This document shows, in pieces, positions 8,680 through 19,316 of a DNA stretch of 50,334 bases. The translations under genes were made by a program, and so were the position numbers. The DNA comes from Guillardia theta CCMP2712 (taxonomy: Eukaryota > Cryptophyceae > Pyrenomonadales > Geminigeraceae): contig NW_005434579.1 in NCBI RefSeq assembly GCF_000315625.1, forward strand, positions 1,849 through 52,182. The letters are read 5' to 3'. The notes beneath the pieces are model-generated. The model was given only the letters and a program-made list of their open reading frames with translations. It was not told the origin of the DNA and made no database searches. The stretch's first letter is position 1, and every line of letters starts with the position of its first letter.

Positions 8680-9487
8680 CTACGTCCAGGAGCGGATCAT
8701 GTCGTTGTCATCGGTGCCAGCGCCGTGAGGTATGGTTTGAACGACATTCTTGAAGAATGCTTCAAGAATGTCGTTTGGACTTATCGTAATGCTGCTCTTG
8801 TTTGCAATTGATGTGGACAACAAGCACAACATTTTCAAGGAGAAGAATAAACTTAACACAACAAAGTTAAACAACAACAGGGTAAGCTTCAACTCATCAC
8901 GAGATCGTCTGACTTGGTCGCTTACAGCTGAAGGAGACGTATTTTGGTCACATTGTATAGATATAACCAGTGTGGGCTCTACCTGTCATGCCCATTCTGC
9001 GAGCTCGGCAAGAAGCCTGCTTTGCCTTCGCCTCCCATTCATGCTCGTCGGCTTTCGAACCTCGCTCACACTCCTCTTCAGCATTTCCGACGGAGGTTCC
9101 AAGCAGCAAGCCTTCAACTGCTACCCCAAGCATTCCTGTCAGATCTAAACTGGACATCTTGCCATGCTGTGTTGCGATGTCGACACTATACTGTGATCCT
9201 CTCGCAGAATTCCCAGTCCAGCTTAAGGTACGACCAAGCAGGGAGGACAAGGTAGCCTCAGAATCGGAGTGCTCCTCAGGGCTGATGGCGAGAAAGTCAA
9301 ATTTTGGAGCTGTCTCTGACTCTGCTTCTTCCATGAGCTGAAAGATTGTTCCAAGATGCTTGGAGGACGATCTCTTGGATGACTCCATGGATGGGTATAC
9401 GGGGTTGGGAAATTCTTGCTGCTCAGACTTGAGCCATTCGTTCACTTTGGAGACGGATTGTCTCTCTTCCTCAGAGATGTGGAGCAT
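8680..9487 (-). CDS. Hypothetical protein with one membrane segment near the C-terminus
   Basis: The model starts at the ATG at 9487 (MLHISEEERQSVSKV). Exon 1 is 9487-8983, a 55-nt GT-AG intron spans 8982-8928, and exon 2 is 8927-8680, giving 250 aa. The splice joins two long in-frame stretches without a stop. Read without splicing, exon 1 alone gives 179 aa ending at 8948. Residues 1-150 are acidic and Ser-rich (GTIFQLMEEAESETAP, ISPEEHSDSEATLSSLL). After the junction comes a basic stretch (VSDQVRRSRDELK) and a hydrophobic helix of about 22 residues (LTLLLFNFVVLSLFFSLKML), then about 45 residues to the stop. No family recognised. The 3' exon contains a perfect 16-bp inverted repeat (8740-8775). 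Confidence 0.5.
8740..8775. repeat. Perfect 16-bp inverted repeat, 4-base loop
   Basis: AACGACATTCTTGAAG (8740-8755), loop AATG, then CTTCAAGAATGTCGTT (8760-8775). A perfect hairpin that falls within predicted coding sequence on the minus strand (NDILEAFFKNV). Confidence 0.9.
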
Positions 9488-9844
9488 GGATTTCTAGGAA
9501 TCTGTAGGGGAGACGAGGCGATGATTGAAGCGATGCGATGAAGACGATGCTATGCGTTGACGATGCTATGCGTTGACGATGCTATGCGTAGACGATGCTA
9601 TGCGTTGACGATAACGCGGAGACAAGCGGGAGGCTGGTGGAGCAATACTATCATGACCCCCTTGCGATGAGCGACGAGGGTCAAAAGGGGGGTGGGGGTC
9701 ATTTGATGGAGCAAACAAGGGGTCATCTTTACTACCACGAGTAGGAAAAATTGGTCATCGACACTCCAAGACTCCACATGTCGCCGGGCAGCGCCGGGTA
9801 TCCAGGGTAGATGATCCAACTCGGAATCAGGGTCACTTGATCGA
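9488..9844. other. Intergenic with 16-bp minisatellite and a G-rich patch
   Basis: No supported gene. It contains four 16-bp units (next entry) and a GGGGGGTGGGGG patch at about 9689. That patch resembles, on the opposite strand, the CCCCACCCC words clustered at 36.6-37.2 kb. Confidence 0.5.
9543..9606. repeat. Minisatellite, 16-bp unit x4
   Basis: GACGATGCTATGCGTT at 9543, 9559, 9575 (one change) and 9591. Confidence 0.9.
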
Positions 9845-10189
9845 CTACCATCGGCCCACCCACGCAGGTTGACCGAGAGAGACCTGAAACAGCGAGACGA
9901 GGACGTCATCATTACGTTGCACAAGCAAACTGAGGCAGTTAAGCTGACCTGCTGCAGGTCCCACCCTGCTTCTGTCATGCTCTTTTCGACCTGCGCGAGA
10001 CCATGGAGTCAGCGTGAGCGGCCCGAAAACGAAAAGACATGATAGAGACAAAGAAACAACTCGAGTCATGTCTACCTGATGGTACGAGCTCCTCATCTTC
10101 TCCAGCGCCGAACGGATCAATGATTCTCTGCGAGCAAGAGGCTTCAGTCTGAATACCCAGCTCTGAAAGTCAAGGCCTCACTGATCCAT
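9845..10189 (-). CDS. Putative tiny spliced gene, 46-aa helical peptide
   Basis: Exons 10189-10182, 10127-10076, 9990-9949 and 9883-9845 join in phase through GT-AG introns of 54, 85 and 65 nt. The product (MDQESLIRSALEKMRSSYHQ..., then VEKSMTEAGWDLQQ) is helical and heptad-like and ends VSLGQPAWVGRW, stop. The start lies 58 bp from the stop of the RUS gene on the same strand. The last exon is the weakest: a different acceptor would lengthen the protein. Small coiled-coil adaptor proteins look like this, but I cannot name one. Confidence 0.35.
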
Positions 10190-10247
10190 CGGCTTCGTAG
10201 ACGAGTTGAGCTCTCCTACATCTACTAGTCAACTCAAGCAGGGGAAG

Positions 10248-12003
10248 TCAAGGTTGATCACTTGCGATCAGATGAGCAGTCACATACGCTCGGAGGTAGT
10301 CTCTAGGCGTGCTTTCTTCAGCTACGCAAATCACCAGCTTCGGTTTTTTGGCTTGACTGGACCAAGGAATCAATGAGTACCAAGGCCAATGAAACACATC
10401 AATACCGAGAATGATCGTGAGCTTGGGCGATCATAAATTTCTCTCCCTCGAAGAGAGCGATGAGTTTCTTGAGAGGAATTCCTGCGACATGCCGTTCTCA
10501 CTTCAACCACCTGGACTCAAGTCCTTCTTACCAGAGCGAAGGATGGTGGACAGTGACACTCCGAAAAGAAGATCGAAACAGCAAGAATGATCCTCTGCCC
10601 ACGGAAGCCAAAGAAGTTTGTCTGTCTTCGCAAGACTTGCTGGAGTCATTGAAGATATTGCTTTGCTCTGCCGGCCCCTCAGCACGCGAATCTCATACAT
10701 AGTAAAGAACAGGACCAACCTTTTCACTGCCCTCAAACAACAATGAAGGCAAGATGCGATCAAGTTGAGATCTCGTCAGGATTCTCAGCGCCAACGTCCT
10801 CATCATGGAGTAGCATGCCCAGACATGGATGGAAGTCAATACAACGAAGGATGTCCTGCATGCTCTCTTTACTACGACGCAGAGGCATTGCCAGCCCCAC
10901 TCACCATAGGCTTTGGAGCGATGAGTTCGCCGCTTGTGCAAACAAAAACCCCATGGGAAGTGCCTGCGGCATCATCAAACATTCATATTTCAAGATGCCG
11001 TCTGGGTGGCATACCAGCACAGAGACGAATGTATGCTGAGCGCCGGTCTTTGCCCCAACATCAGCGATGTTTCCCCTGAACATAAATCAGCACAAGAAGG
11101 AGAAATGACGAGGAGCCAAGAGAAAAAGTACCTGGCAGCCCAATGCTGGACGATTGCAGTATTGCATGCCCCAGCGGCAACTCCGCACATGGCTTTGAAT
11201 ACAGAGGAGAGGCAGATGATGGGAAGGAACAGATCTGGATACGCAGGAGCAAGCATGTCGAGGAGCAGAGCCACGTCATTGATCAGGTCCGCAAAAAGCC
11301 TCCACCGTTTGATGTCAATTCCGAAGCTTGAGCTCGCAAACGCAGTAAACAGCAAACCCCCCAGCATAGAGCTTCCATCCCTCGCCATCCACTGCATAGT
11401 AGCGGCAAGAGAGGTGACTCCTGCCTTACCAACACCCATTCCTTCGAGGATCTGCGCGCAAGACAAGTGTTAGGGACGTCAGAGACATCACTTGAACGTT
11501 ACCTTCTGGGTGGACAGAATTCCTCGAAGGTTGGAGGAGAGGTCTTGGAGCAGGTTGAAAGCCTGATACTTGGTGTACTCGTCTGGAAGACTTGCAGGAT
11601 AGCCTGAGGGTAAGAACGTCGCGTACATGATCCTCTTGAGCTTTAGCATCCCCGACGACGCTCCTCCTTCTCCTACTCCTCCGTCGCTTCGCTGTCCATC
11701 CTTGAAGTAGTAGCTGAGCTCTTCTCCTTTAGATCCAAACCTCATTTCTGACGCCAGCACTGCATCTGTCGCCAAACTTACATCAGGCAACATTGAACTA
11801 TCCAAATGTCGCTTGACACCCCCAGCAGCAGGAGGTTCGGTCTTGGACTTTTTCCCAGAACTTCTGTCGAAACGATATAAGGCGGTCAACCGGAACGAGG
11901 CCGCAAGCTCGAACTGCAAGCACAACACAAAAAGCCCAAAAACAGCGAGACAAGCACCACATCGGCTCCCTTTCAAGACACACCTACGAGAGTCAGACCC
12001 CAT
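10248..12003 (-). CDS. RUS/DUF647 family protein with bipartite plastid-targeting leader
   Basis: Exons 12003-11503, 11451-11132, 11075-11015, 10963-10905, 10855-10720, 10667-10532, 10481-10406 and 10356-10248 encode 465 aa, close to the usual family size. All introns are GT-AG, 49-56 nt, with consistent phase. The N-terminus is a signal peptide (CLAVFGLFVLCLQF) followed by A-A-S-F and a basic Ser-rich stretch, the form of plastid leaders in algae with secondary red plastids. The core has the DUF647 signature: GMGVGKAGVTSLAATMQW, GGLLFTAF, WRLFADLINDVALLLDM, GVAAGACNTAIVQHWA, then RGNIADVGAKTGAQ. C-terminal parts FGVSLSTILRSGIPLKKLI and GEKFMIAQAHDHSR also fit. Known members (ROOT UV-B SENSITIVE) are membrane-associated plastid proteins. 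Their molecular activity is not settled. Confidence 0.9.
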
Positions 12004-13336
12004 CCTTGCAATTCACCCAAAGCACTATCGTTTTCCGACAAGATGCGCTGAAACGAGCGGTTCAAACTGATTTTGAGTTTCACAGAAGACAATTACCGAG
12101 TGGTCTGTTCGCTCCCCACCAAGTTCCCTCCTCTTGCAGCTTCTTTCCCGTTCACTCCCAAGCCCCCAGGTCACCTGCAATGTGTTATCTTTGAAAAAAC
12201 AAAGGCAGAATTGAATCAAAGACAGAATAAAAGATCTCAGATACCAGATCGTACCCCTCCCTTCCTCCCCCCGTTCTACCCATCCTCCAGGTCTATCCTC
12301 CTGGTCTATCCTCCTCTCAACCCTCTCTCTATCCTCCTGGTCTATCCTCCTGTCTATCCTCCTGGTCTATCCTCCTGTCTACCCTCCTGGTCTATCCTCC
12401 TCTCAACCCTCTCTCTATCCTCCTGGTCTATCCTCCTGTCTATCCTCCTGGTCTATCCTCCTGTCTATCCTCCTGTCTATCCTCCTCTCTATCCTCCTGG
12501 TCTATCCTCCTGTCTATCCTCCTGGTCTATCCTCCTGTCTACCCTCCTGGTCTATCCTCCTCTCAACCCTCTCTCTATCCTCCTGGTCTATCCGCTTCCA
12601 AACTATAAAACTGCTATAAAACGCTAACATTTCACATATTCTTTAAAGCGTTTCTTTATTTAGATCATTCTTCTTCTATTCCCATCCCACAGATTTGAGG
12701 AGTTTATTGAAATTCTACTGTCACTTAACTCTGCTGGAAAAGGAGGAATTTCTGTCGCTTCCATGGAGGGTTTCCGAAGTTCGGAAGTTCGGGTCGGAAG
12801 TTTCTCGAGCCTCTCGGGGCCCGGGGCCCGGGACTGGGGGCTTGAGTCCCAGGCTACTGAGTGGGTTCTGTGTGGGGAGATAGTGCTGTACTGAGGCCCT
12901 GAGAGGCTTCTTCGTTATGGCCTCTCAGCGATGGATCGCTCGGCGCTTCTGCGCGCTATGGCCTTGGAAGCCGCATAAGACCTGAGAAGACAATGAGATC
13001 AAGCCGCAGGAGGAGCGATGAGCAGCTAAAGCACAGGAGGAGCGATGAGCTATGCAAGATGAGACAACAGACTTTAGATGAGACATCAGTTTACACTTAG
13101 ACATTCAATACAAGACAACAGGTATAAGAAAAGACATCAGATACAAGACAAGATGTCAGATACAAGATAAGGTATGAAATATAGGATCAGATTTAGGATA
13201 AAGCGACAGATGTATGCGATTCGTACCCTCGGATTATGGTAGCCTCGTCGGACACAGCAGGTTCTGCAGCTGGAGCATTGAATGTCATCGATTAGGAAAT
13301 GAAAGAGAGGAAACAGTGGACAAGCAACCTGAAGTC
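12004..13336. other. Intergenic with pyrimidine minisatellite, no gene seen
   Basis: This separates the start of the RUS gene from the 3' end of the giant coiled-coil gene, both on the minus strand. It holds the minisatellite at 12291-12593, a GGGGCCCGGGGCCCGGG patch (about 12817-12835) and a degenerate AGACATCAGATACAAGAC tract (about 13080-13200). Confidence 0.55.
12291..12593. repeat. Pyrimidine-rich minisatellite (TCTATCCTCCTGG units)
   Basis: A roughly 300-bp array of 13-bp TCTATCCTCCTGG units mixed with longer TCTATCCTCCTCTCAACCC variants that recur in a higher-order pattern. Read as protein it gives only a low-complexity open frame, taken to be non-coding. Confidence 0.85.
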
Positions 13337-16300
13337 TCATGCTGTGCTGCTGCTGGGCTCTCGTCCTCCTCGTACGAGACTTTCGAGTGCTGCGAGACCG
13401 TCACTAGAGCCAGTAGAGGCTGCTGCTACCTCCGCTCCCCACGAGCCTCGTTTGAGCGTCACCACGAAATCCTGCCGGTCACCCGCCAATATCAGCCATC
13501 AAGCCACCGTGGGCATGTAAACTATCTCCTCCTCCTCCTCCTCCTCCCTCCTTTTTCTTCTCCGTTCTCTTTTCTCCTCTTTCCTCCTCTTCCTCCCTCC
13601 TCTTTCCTTCTCCGTCCTTCTACTCTTTCCTCCTCCTCCCTCCTTCTCCCCCTCCTCCCTCCTTCTCCTGATCCTCTGCTCATCGCCCTTGCCATGGTTC
13701 TGGTTCGTATCATGCTCTTTCGCTCCTTTGCCCTGTGCCTAAAACTGATCTGTCTCTTCTCGGCCAGTCCCTCCCCCACCTCTCCTCCGAGAACCTGCTT
13801 GCCGCGCTGAGCGGTGATAATCACGCGCGAGCCTCGAGGTCCCTGCAGCATCTCCTGCAGACGCGTAGCGCTGATATTACTCACCTCCCTCCCCTCCGCC
13901 CCCATTCGCTTCGCCTCCCTCCTCCCTCACCTGAGCAGCTTCAAGCTGCATGCCTGCGATGCTCTGCCCGTCCACGGCAAGGATTACATCTCCCTGAGGC
14001 AGATTAGCGATGTCCTCCTCCTTCCTCTGTGCCCCCCTCCTCGTCCTCCTCGTCCTCCTCGCCCTTGTTCAAGATCAACCACCTCCTCATGAAACCCTCC
14101 TCATCCCCACGCACCTCCTTCTCCCCTTACATCTCCATCTCCTAACGTCTCCTCTTCTCTGAATGCAAACCTCCCGCTCCTCCCTCCCTCGTCTTGCTCA
14201 CCAACGCAAACGCTCCACACGTATGTGCCGAGAGCTTTTGCTGTATGAGGTATAAGGAGGTGCGTGGACAAGTACAAGGACCTTGATCTCAGAGATCCGT
14301 TTGTTCCCTCTCATGTCAGCCTCGAGGGTGAGGCCTACGCCGCAAGGAGAAGGAAGGGAGTAGAAGCGAAGAAGCTCTTCCTTCAGGGCCAGAATCTGAT
14401 GCATTTGAGCGAAAGCCAAGCAATATGAGCAAACAGAGGTAATGGAGGAAGAGGAGGAGGAAGAGGGAGGGGACAAGAAGCGGCAGGACGGCAAGACTTT
14501 CAGGGCAGGTAGCCTTGGGGAGGCAGAGAGTAGAGAATGGGAGAATCAGAAGACGAGGAGGAGCGGAATGCAAGGGAGAAGGAAAGTACATGTTCTTTGG
14601 AAGACTGCAGATCAAGCTGTCTGGCTGATAGCTCTTCTTCAAGAGATTTGACCCTCTCCCCGTCCACTTCCACCTGCAGCACCTGTAAAACCCTCCTCTG
14701 CTCCACGCCCTCTGTCTCTCCTCGTTCCCCTCCCCTCTTCCTCCTCTCATGAGCAACGTCTCCCCCCCCTTGACTGCCTTCTCCTCCCCTGGTCGTATCA
14801 TCAACACCAGCAGCAACAACCTGCTGCGTCAAGACTTCAATCTGTTTCTTCGATTCTTGCAGTTCTTGGAGGAACTGTAAACCAAGTCAACGGAGGGCGA
14901 GCGCATTGACAGACAATACTTGAGGTGCCTCGTGCGTAATCAGCCTGACGATTTCGGAGTCTTGCTCCACCTGCACAAAAATGAATCATGATCCTGCTCT
15001 CCCTTTCATCCGTCTACCCTTCCTTGACTCGCTCCTCGCTCCTCACTCTCTGTGTTCTTCCCTCCATCCTGTCAACTCTACTTCGCTCCCCTGTTTCTTC
15101 TCCATTCTGCTCTTGTCATTGAGTCCGCGCTACTCGCTCACAAGCTGCTCACGCGCTCTTGTTTCCTTCGTTCAGGCTTGTCTTTCCTTCATCCTCCTTT
15201 GACTTGTCGTGATACTCACTTGCTGTCTCCACAAGTTGAAAAATCTGCCGCTCTCGCTCATGCTGTGTTTGAACAACTTATTGTCACTGTAAGTGAAAAC
15301 CTTGCGCAACTCCCAAGTTCTTCTTGACATCCTGCAAACATGTCAACGAGATGAAATGAGAACAAGACAAATACTGCTTCCAAACGATGAAAAGTTTTGA
15401 CGTGCAACGGAACATGACGCCATCTCTCATGTTCAACAGCTTCCCGTCATACTTGTTGAGAAACTCGAGGATCAGACTGTTTGCACGCGAATAGTTCGAG
15501 GTCAGCATAATCTCTTGCTGCAGCCTTTTTCCAGCTCCACCGGCAACGAATCGCTTCCTCCTCTGTGAGTTGAATTCAATACTCGCTGAATTGCCGTCGG
15601 CAAGAAAAGCGTCAAGAGTCGTCTTGTTGAGGCGATGAAAGAGCAGCGCGAGCTTGCGACAGATGGTTTTGTTTCTTCTTTGCGTCAAGAACGTCCAAGT
15701 CGTGAACGCCATCTTGAGGAAAAACAAGCAAACATCGCGATAAGCACTTTCATCGTCCATGCTAGATCGGAACAAGACGACAGGGCGAGGGCTCAGGTCC
15801 AAGCATCGAATCATCCTCAACATGTCTCGCAGCTGCATTGCGTTGTTGGACCAGGTAAGGTGCAGCCGCTCAAGCTTGTGCTTGCACTTCTGTCATCATC
15901 ATCAGCCCAAGGTCGAACAAGCGACTAGCAGAGGAGAAACAGCAGGACAAGGTGAGGGAGCAAGAGCGAAAAGAAGAGGACAATCATCAAGACCAGGGTG
16001 AGGGCGATGGAGGAGTAGATGAGGAGGAGGAGGAGGAGGAGGAGGAGGAGGAGGAGGAGGAGGATAAATGAGACTTTTGAACAAGATAATTCACAGGGAT
16101 GTCACCTTGACCGCCTCCTTCAACCTGTTAGCCTCATCTCTCGCCCTTTCTTTCTCTTCCTCCACGTGATCGAGCTTGAGCTGTAAAAGGAGGAGGTGAA
16201 GAGAGCCGCTAGTTGAGGGAGAGAGTGACCTGCAAGTGGGAGGAGCGAGACTCGAGCTGTGAGTTCGTTTCTCCCAGCTGATGCATCGCGACAGACTGTG

Positions 16301-18257
16301 ATGATGTCAAGAAAAGATGATCAGCGCAGATGATTTGGAGAGAGAAGAGAATGGTAGGATAATGACTTCGGCGTGATGAAGAAAGCAAAGAGGAAGAAGT
16401 TTGCAGAGAAGGAGACGGAGAGGTGAAGGAGAAGAGAGAGGAGAGAGGAGAGAGGAGAGAGGAGAGAGGAGAGAGGAGAGAGGAGAGGAGAAAGGGTCGG
16501 TCTCTTACTTGTTTCGTGAACTCCGTCACTTTCTCAGCATGGGCTATCCTCAACCTGACACTTTTCAATGACGACATCTCTTGAATCTCTCTCTCACTTC
16601 TCCAACTCAGTTCGCAAGACTGCAATCTCTTGTGTTTGAAACTGACACAAGTGGTAAGCTCTCAAGCTCACTGCTTGTTCTTTCATGTTTGTTCTTTACC
16701 TTGTCGATCTCTCGCATACTGTCCAGCTGCTTCTCAATATCTTGCGCTGACCTCTTCGTCTCCTCGCTCATCTTCCTCTTCGTCGACTGCTCCACGTCAG
16801 CGGCTCCTCGCCAGGCACCTCACACACCAGCAGAATCTCCAGCTGCTTGATCCGCTCGCTGCTCTCGAGCTCTCGCAGCTGTAACTCGCTGCTTTCCGTG
16901 CGAAGCTTCGAGAGCTCCAAATCTGACCGAGGAGGAGGAGGAGGAGGAGGAGGAGGAGGAGGAGGAGGAGGAGGAAGTCACACACTTGCAAGCAGAAAAT
17001 GATGCGAGGAAGGAGAGGAAGAAGAGAGAGAAGAGGTAGCAAGAGAGAGGATAAAAACTATTCGTTCACCTAATTTCTCCTTAGCAGGAACCAGTACAGC
17101 TAGAGTAGACTTCAACTCATCAATACTAATGTCAGCAAGTCAGATGAAGAAAGTAAACAGAATGAGAGCAGAAGAAAAAGAAATGCAGAAGAAGCGAGGG
17201 AATACGTCTGTTGAGATGAAGCGACTTGTTGCTTTAGAGATGTGACCGCAAGACATTCTTGTTTCGCTTGTTGAAGAGATTGATTCTGACCAAAAGTTAC
17301 CATCTCCATCTCCACCCTTCGCTTCTCCTCGCCCCCCTCCTCCCCTTCTTGCTTGTCCTCTTCTCCTTCATCGCACTTCACACCTTCTCAGTCGCATCTG
17401 CTTCAGCTGCTTCCAGTCGGTTGATGAGATGTTTATGCTGAAGTGCCTGCAGTCAGCACCGCATGGAAAGAAACGACGGGAGGAATCAAACAAGGAGCGA
17501 GGGGATGACGACAAAGCGAAGGAGAGAAGAGAAGGAACGAGGACCGCAAAGTACTACAGAGCAGAGAGCAGAGTAGAGCAGAGCAGAGCAGAGCAGAGCA
17601 GAGCAGAGCAGAGCAGAGCAGAGCAAAGGAGGAGAAGAAAGAGAGGCAAAGGACTGAGGGATGGGGGAATGCCTGAAGTTTGAGCTCACTCAACGACTTC
17701 TGGTTCTCCGCCAATGTAGATCGCTGACAAGAAATCAAAAGAAGACAATAGAAACAAGTGTGCAGAATAAAGAAGAGAAGAAGTTGGAAACGAGAAGAAA
17801 GAACGAGGTTGAATTCACCAGAGTTTCGACTTCAATCGTCATGTTTTGAAGTACGTGAGATTGATGCTCCAACTTTTCTCTCTCTTGTTGCAATTCCATC
17901 TATCATCAACGAGTTCAACATCATCATAGTCAACGTCATCGCAATCATCATTATTTCATCATCACCGCCATTACCTCCACCTCCTCCTCCACCACCGCCA
18001 CCTCAACAATCACGATCTTATTCATCATCAACAACAACATTTTCCTTGTCTAATTTGTTTGCTTCGTTACTTACTTGTGTCTTCTGCAGCTCTCGCTGAC
18101 TTGTGCTGTACATCTGCATGATACGTAAATGAGTCAAACGTTTTCATCACCACCTGCAGCATCTTCTTCATCTTTGTCATCTCCTTCATGATTTTGTCCA
18201 TCATGACTTCATCATGATCATGATCATGGTGAAGATCATGATCATGAATATCTCTAC

Positions 18258-18317
<60 letters not shown>

Positions 18318-19255
18318 AGTTATAGTCATCAGTATTGCACCTCAACTTGATTTCGATATTCTTCACTTATTTGCTGCAACTTGTCTTGTTGGTCCTGCAA
18401 AGAATTGAGATGTGCAACAAGATAAGCGATGATTGACTTCAAGTTGTCTCTCCACATTCGCCTTGTTCCTGCATCACAGTCATTCACTCTCCTTGTCTTC
18501 ATCTCTCTCACTTCTCGACTCGTTGACGAATGTCCTTGCAGTCGTTAATCTCAACAACAAGTCTTTCTCTCTCGCTCATCAATTCATTGTTCTCATTCCG
18601 AGCTTTGTTCAGCTCAGCTTGCAAGAAGTTGACTCGATTATTCAGTCGCTCCTCTTCAGCCTGTCAGCGCGGTCATGCAAGACACCTCTTGCTCGCCCTC
18701 CACCTTCTGTCGTGATGTCTCAAGATCGAGAGTTTTCTTCAACTGATTGATCATCTGAACATCTTCGAGATGTTGTTGTCGGTCGTCAGACATCTTCGTC
18801 TCAAGCTCTCTGTTCCTGCTTGCACATTTCAACCTGTCGTTCCTCTTGTCTCTTGCTCAAACCTCCTCATGAAGTTGTTCACTTGCTCCCGATGTTCACT
18901 TTGCACTGATTGCATCTATTGTCCAAAATAATCAAGACAAGCGCCCGTCCTTGCGTCATGCCCCTTCCGCTACTTCTGCTGCTCCTGCTCCTGCTCCTGC
19001 TCCTCCTTTTGCTCCATCCATCTCTCGCTGTCCTGCGGTCGGTCGCTGGCTAGCTCTCACCTGACTTCGCGCCACCTCTCTGATTTCCTCCAGCTGCTTA
19101 GACAGTTCTGCCACAGCCTCTTTCTCGCGCGCCTTGAAGGACTGCGAGAAACCAAGAGCAAGCGTGTCAGAGACAGTGGCAGGAGCAGGTCCACATGAAG
19201 GAGAAGCAGGAGCAGGAGCAGGAGCAGGAGCAGCAGGAGCAGCAGGAGCAGGAGC

Positions 19256-19316
<61 letters not shown>

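Noticed and set aside
8471-8728. Plus-strand frame of 85 codons with a helical end (VALLEQQAAAKLKRAAAYV)
   Set aside because: It starts inside the 29-bp inverted repeat, overlaps the better supported minus-strand exon, and shows no family or splice support. Kept only as a possible gene fragment.
9598-9978. Minus-strand frame of 126 codons
   Set aside because: Composed of intron and intergenic sequence around the tiny spliced gene; no conserved features.
12073-12627. Open frame of 184 codons on the plus strand
   Set aside because: Most of it is translated minisatellite (repeated SILLVYPP) with no homologous part.
18214-18408. Poly-Ile / poly-Asp frames as proteins
   Set aside because: Translations of a CAT trinucleotide repeat inside an intron.
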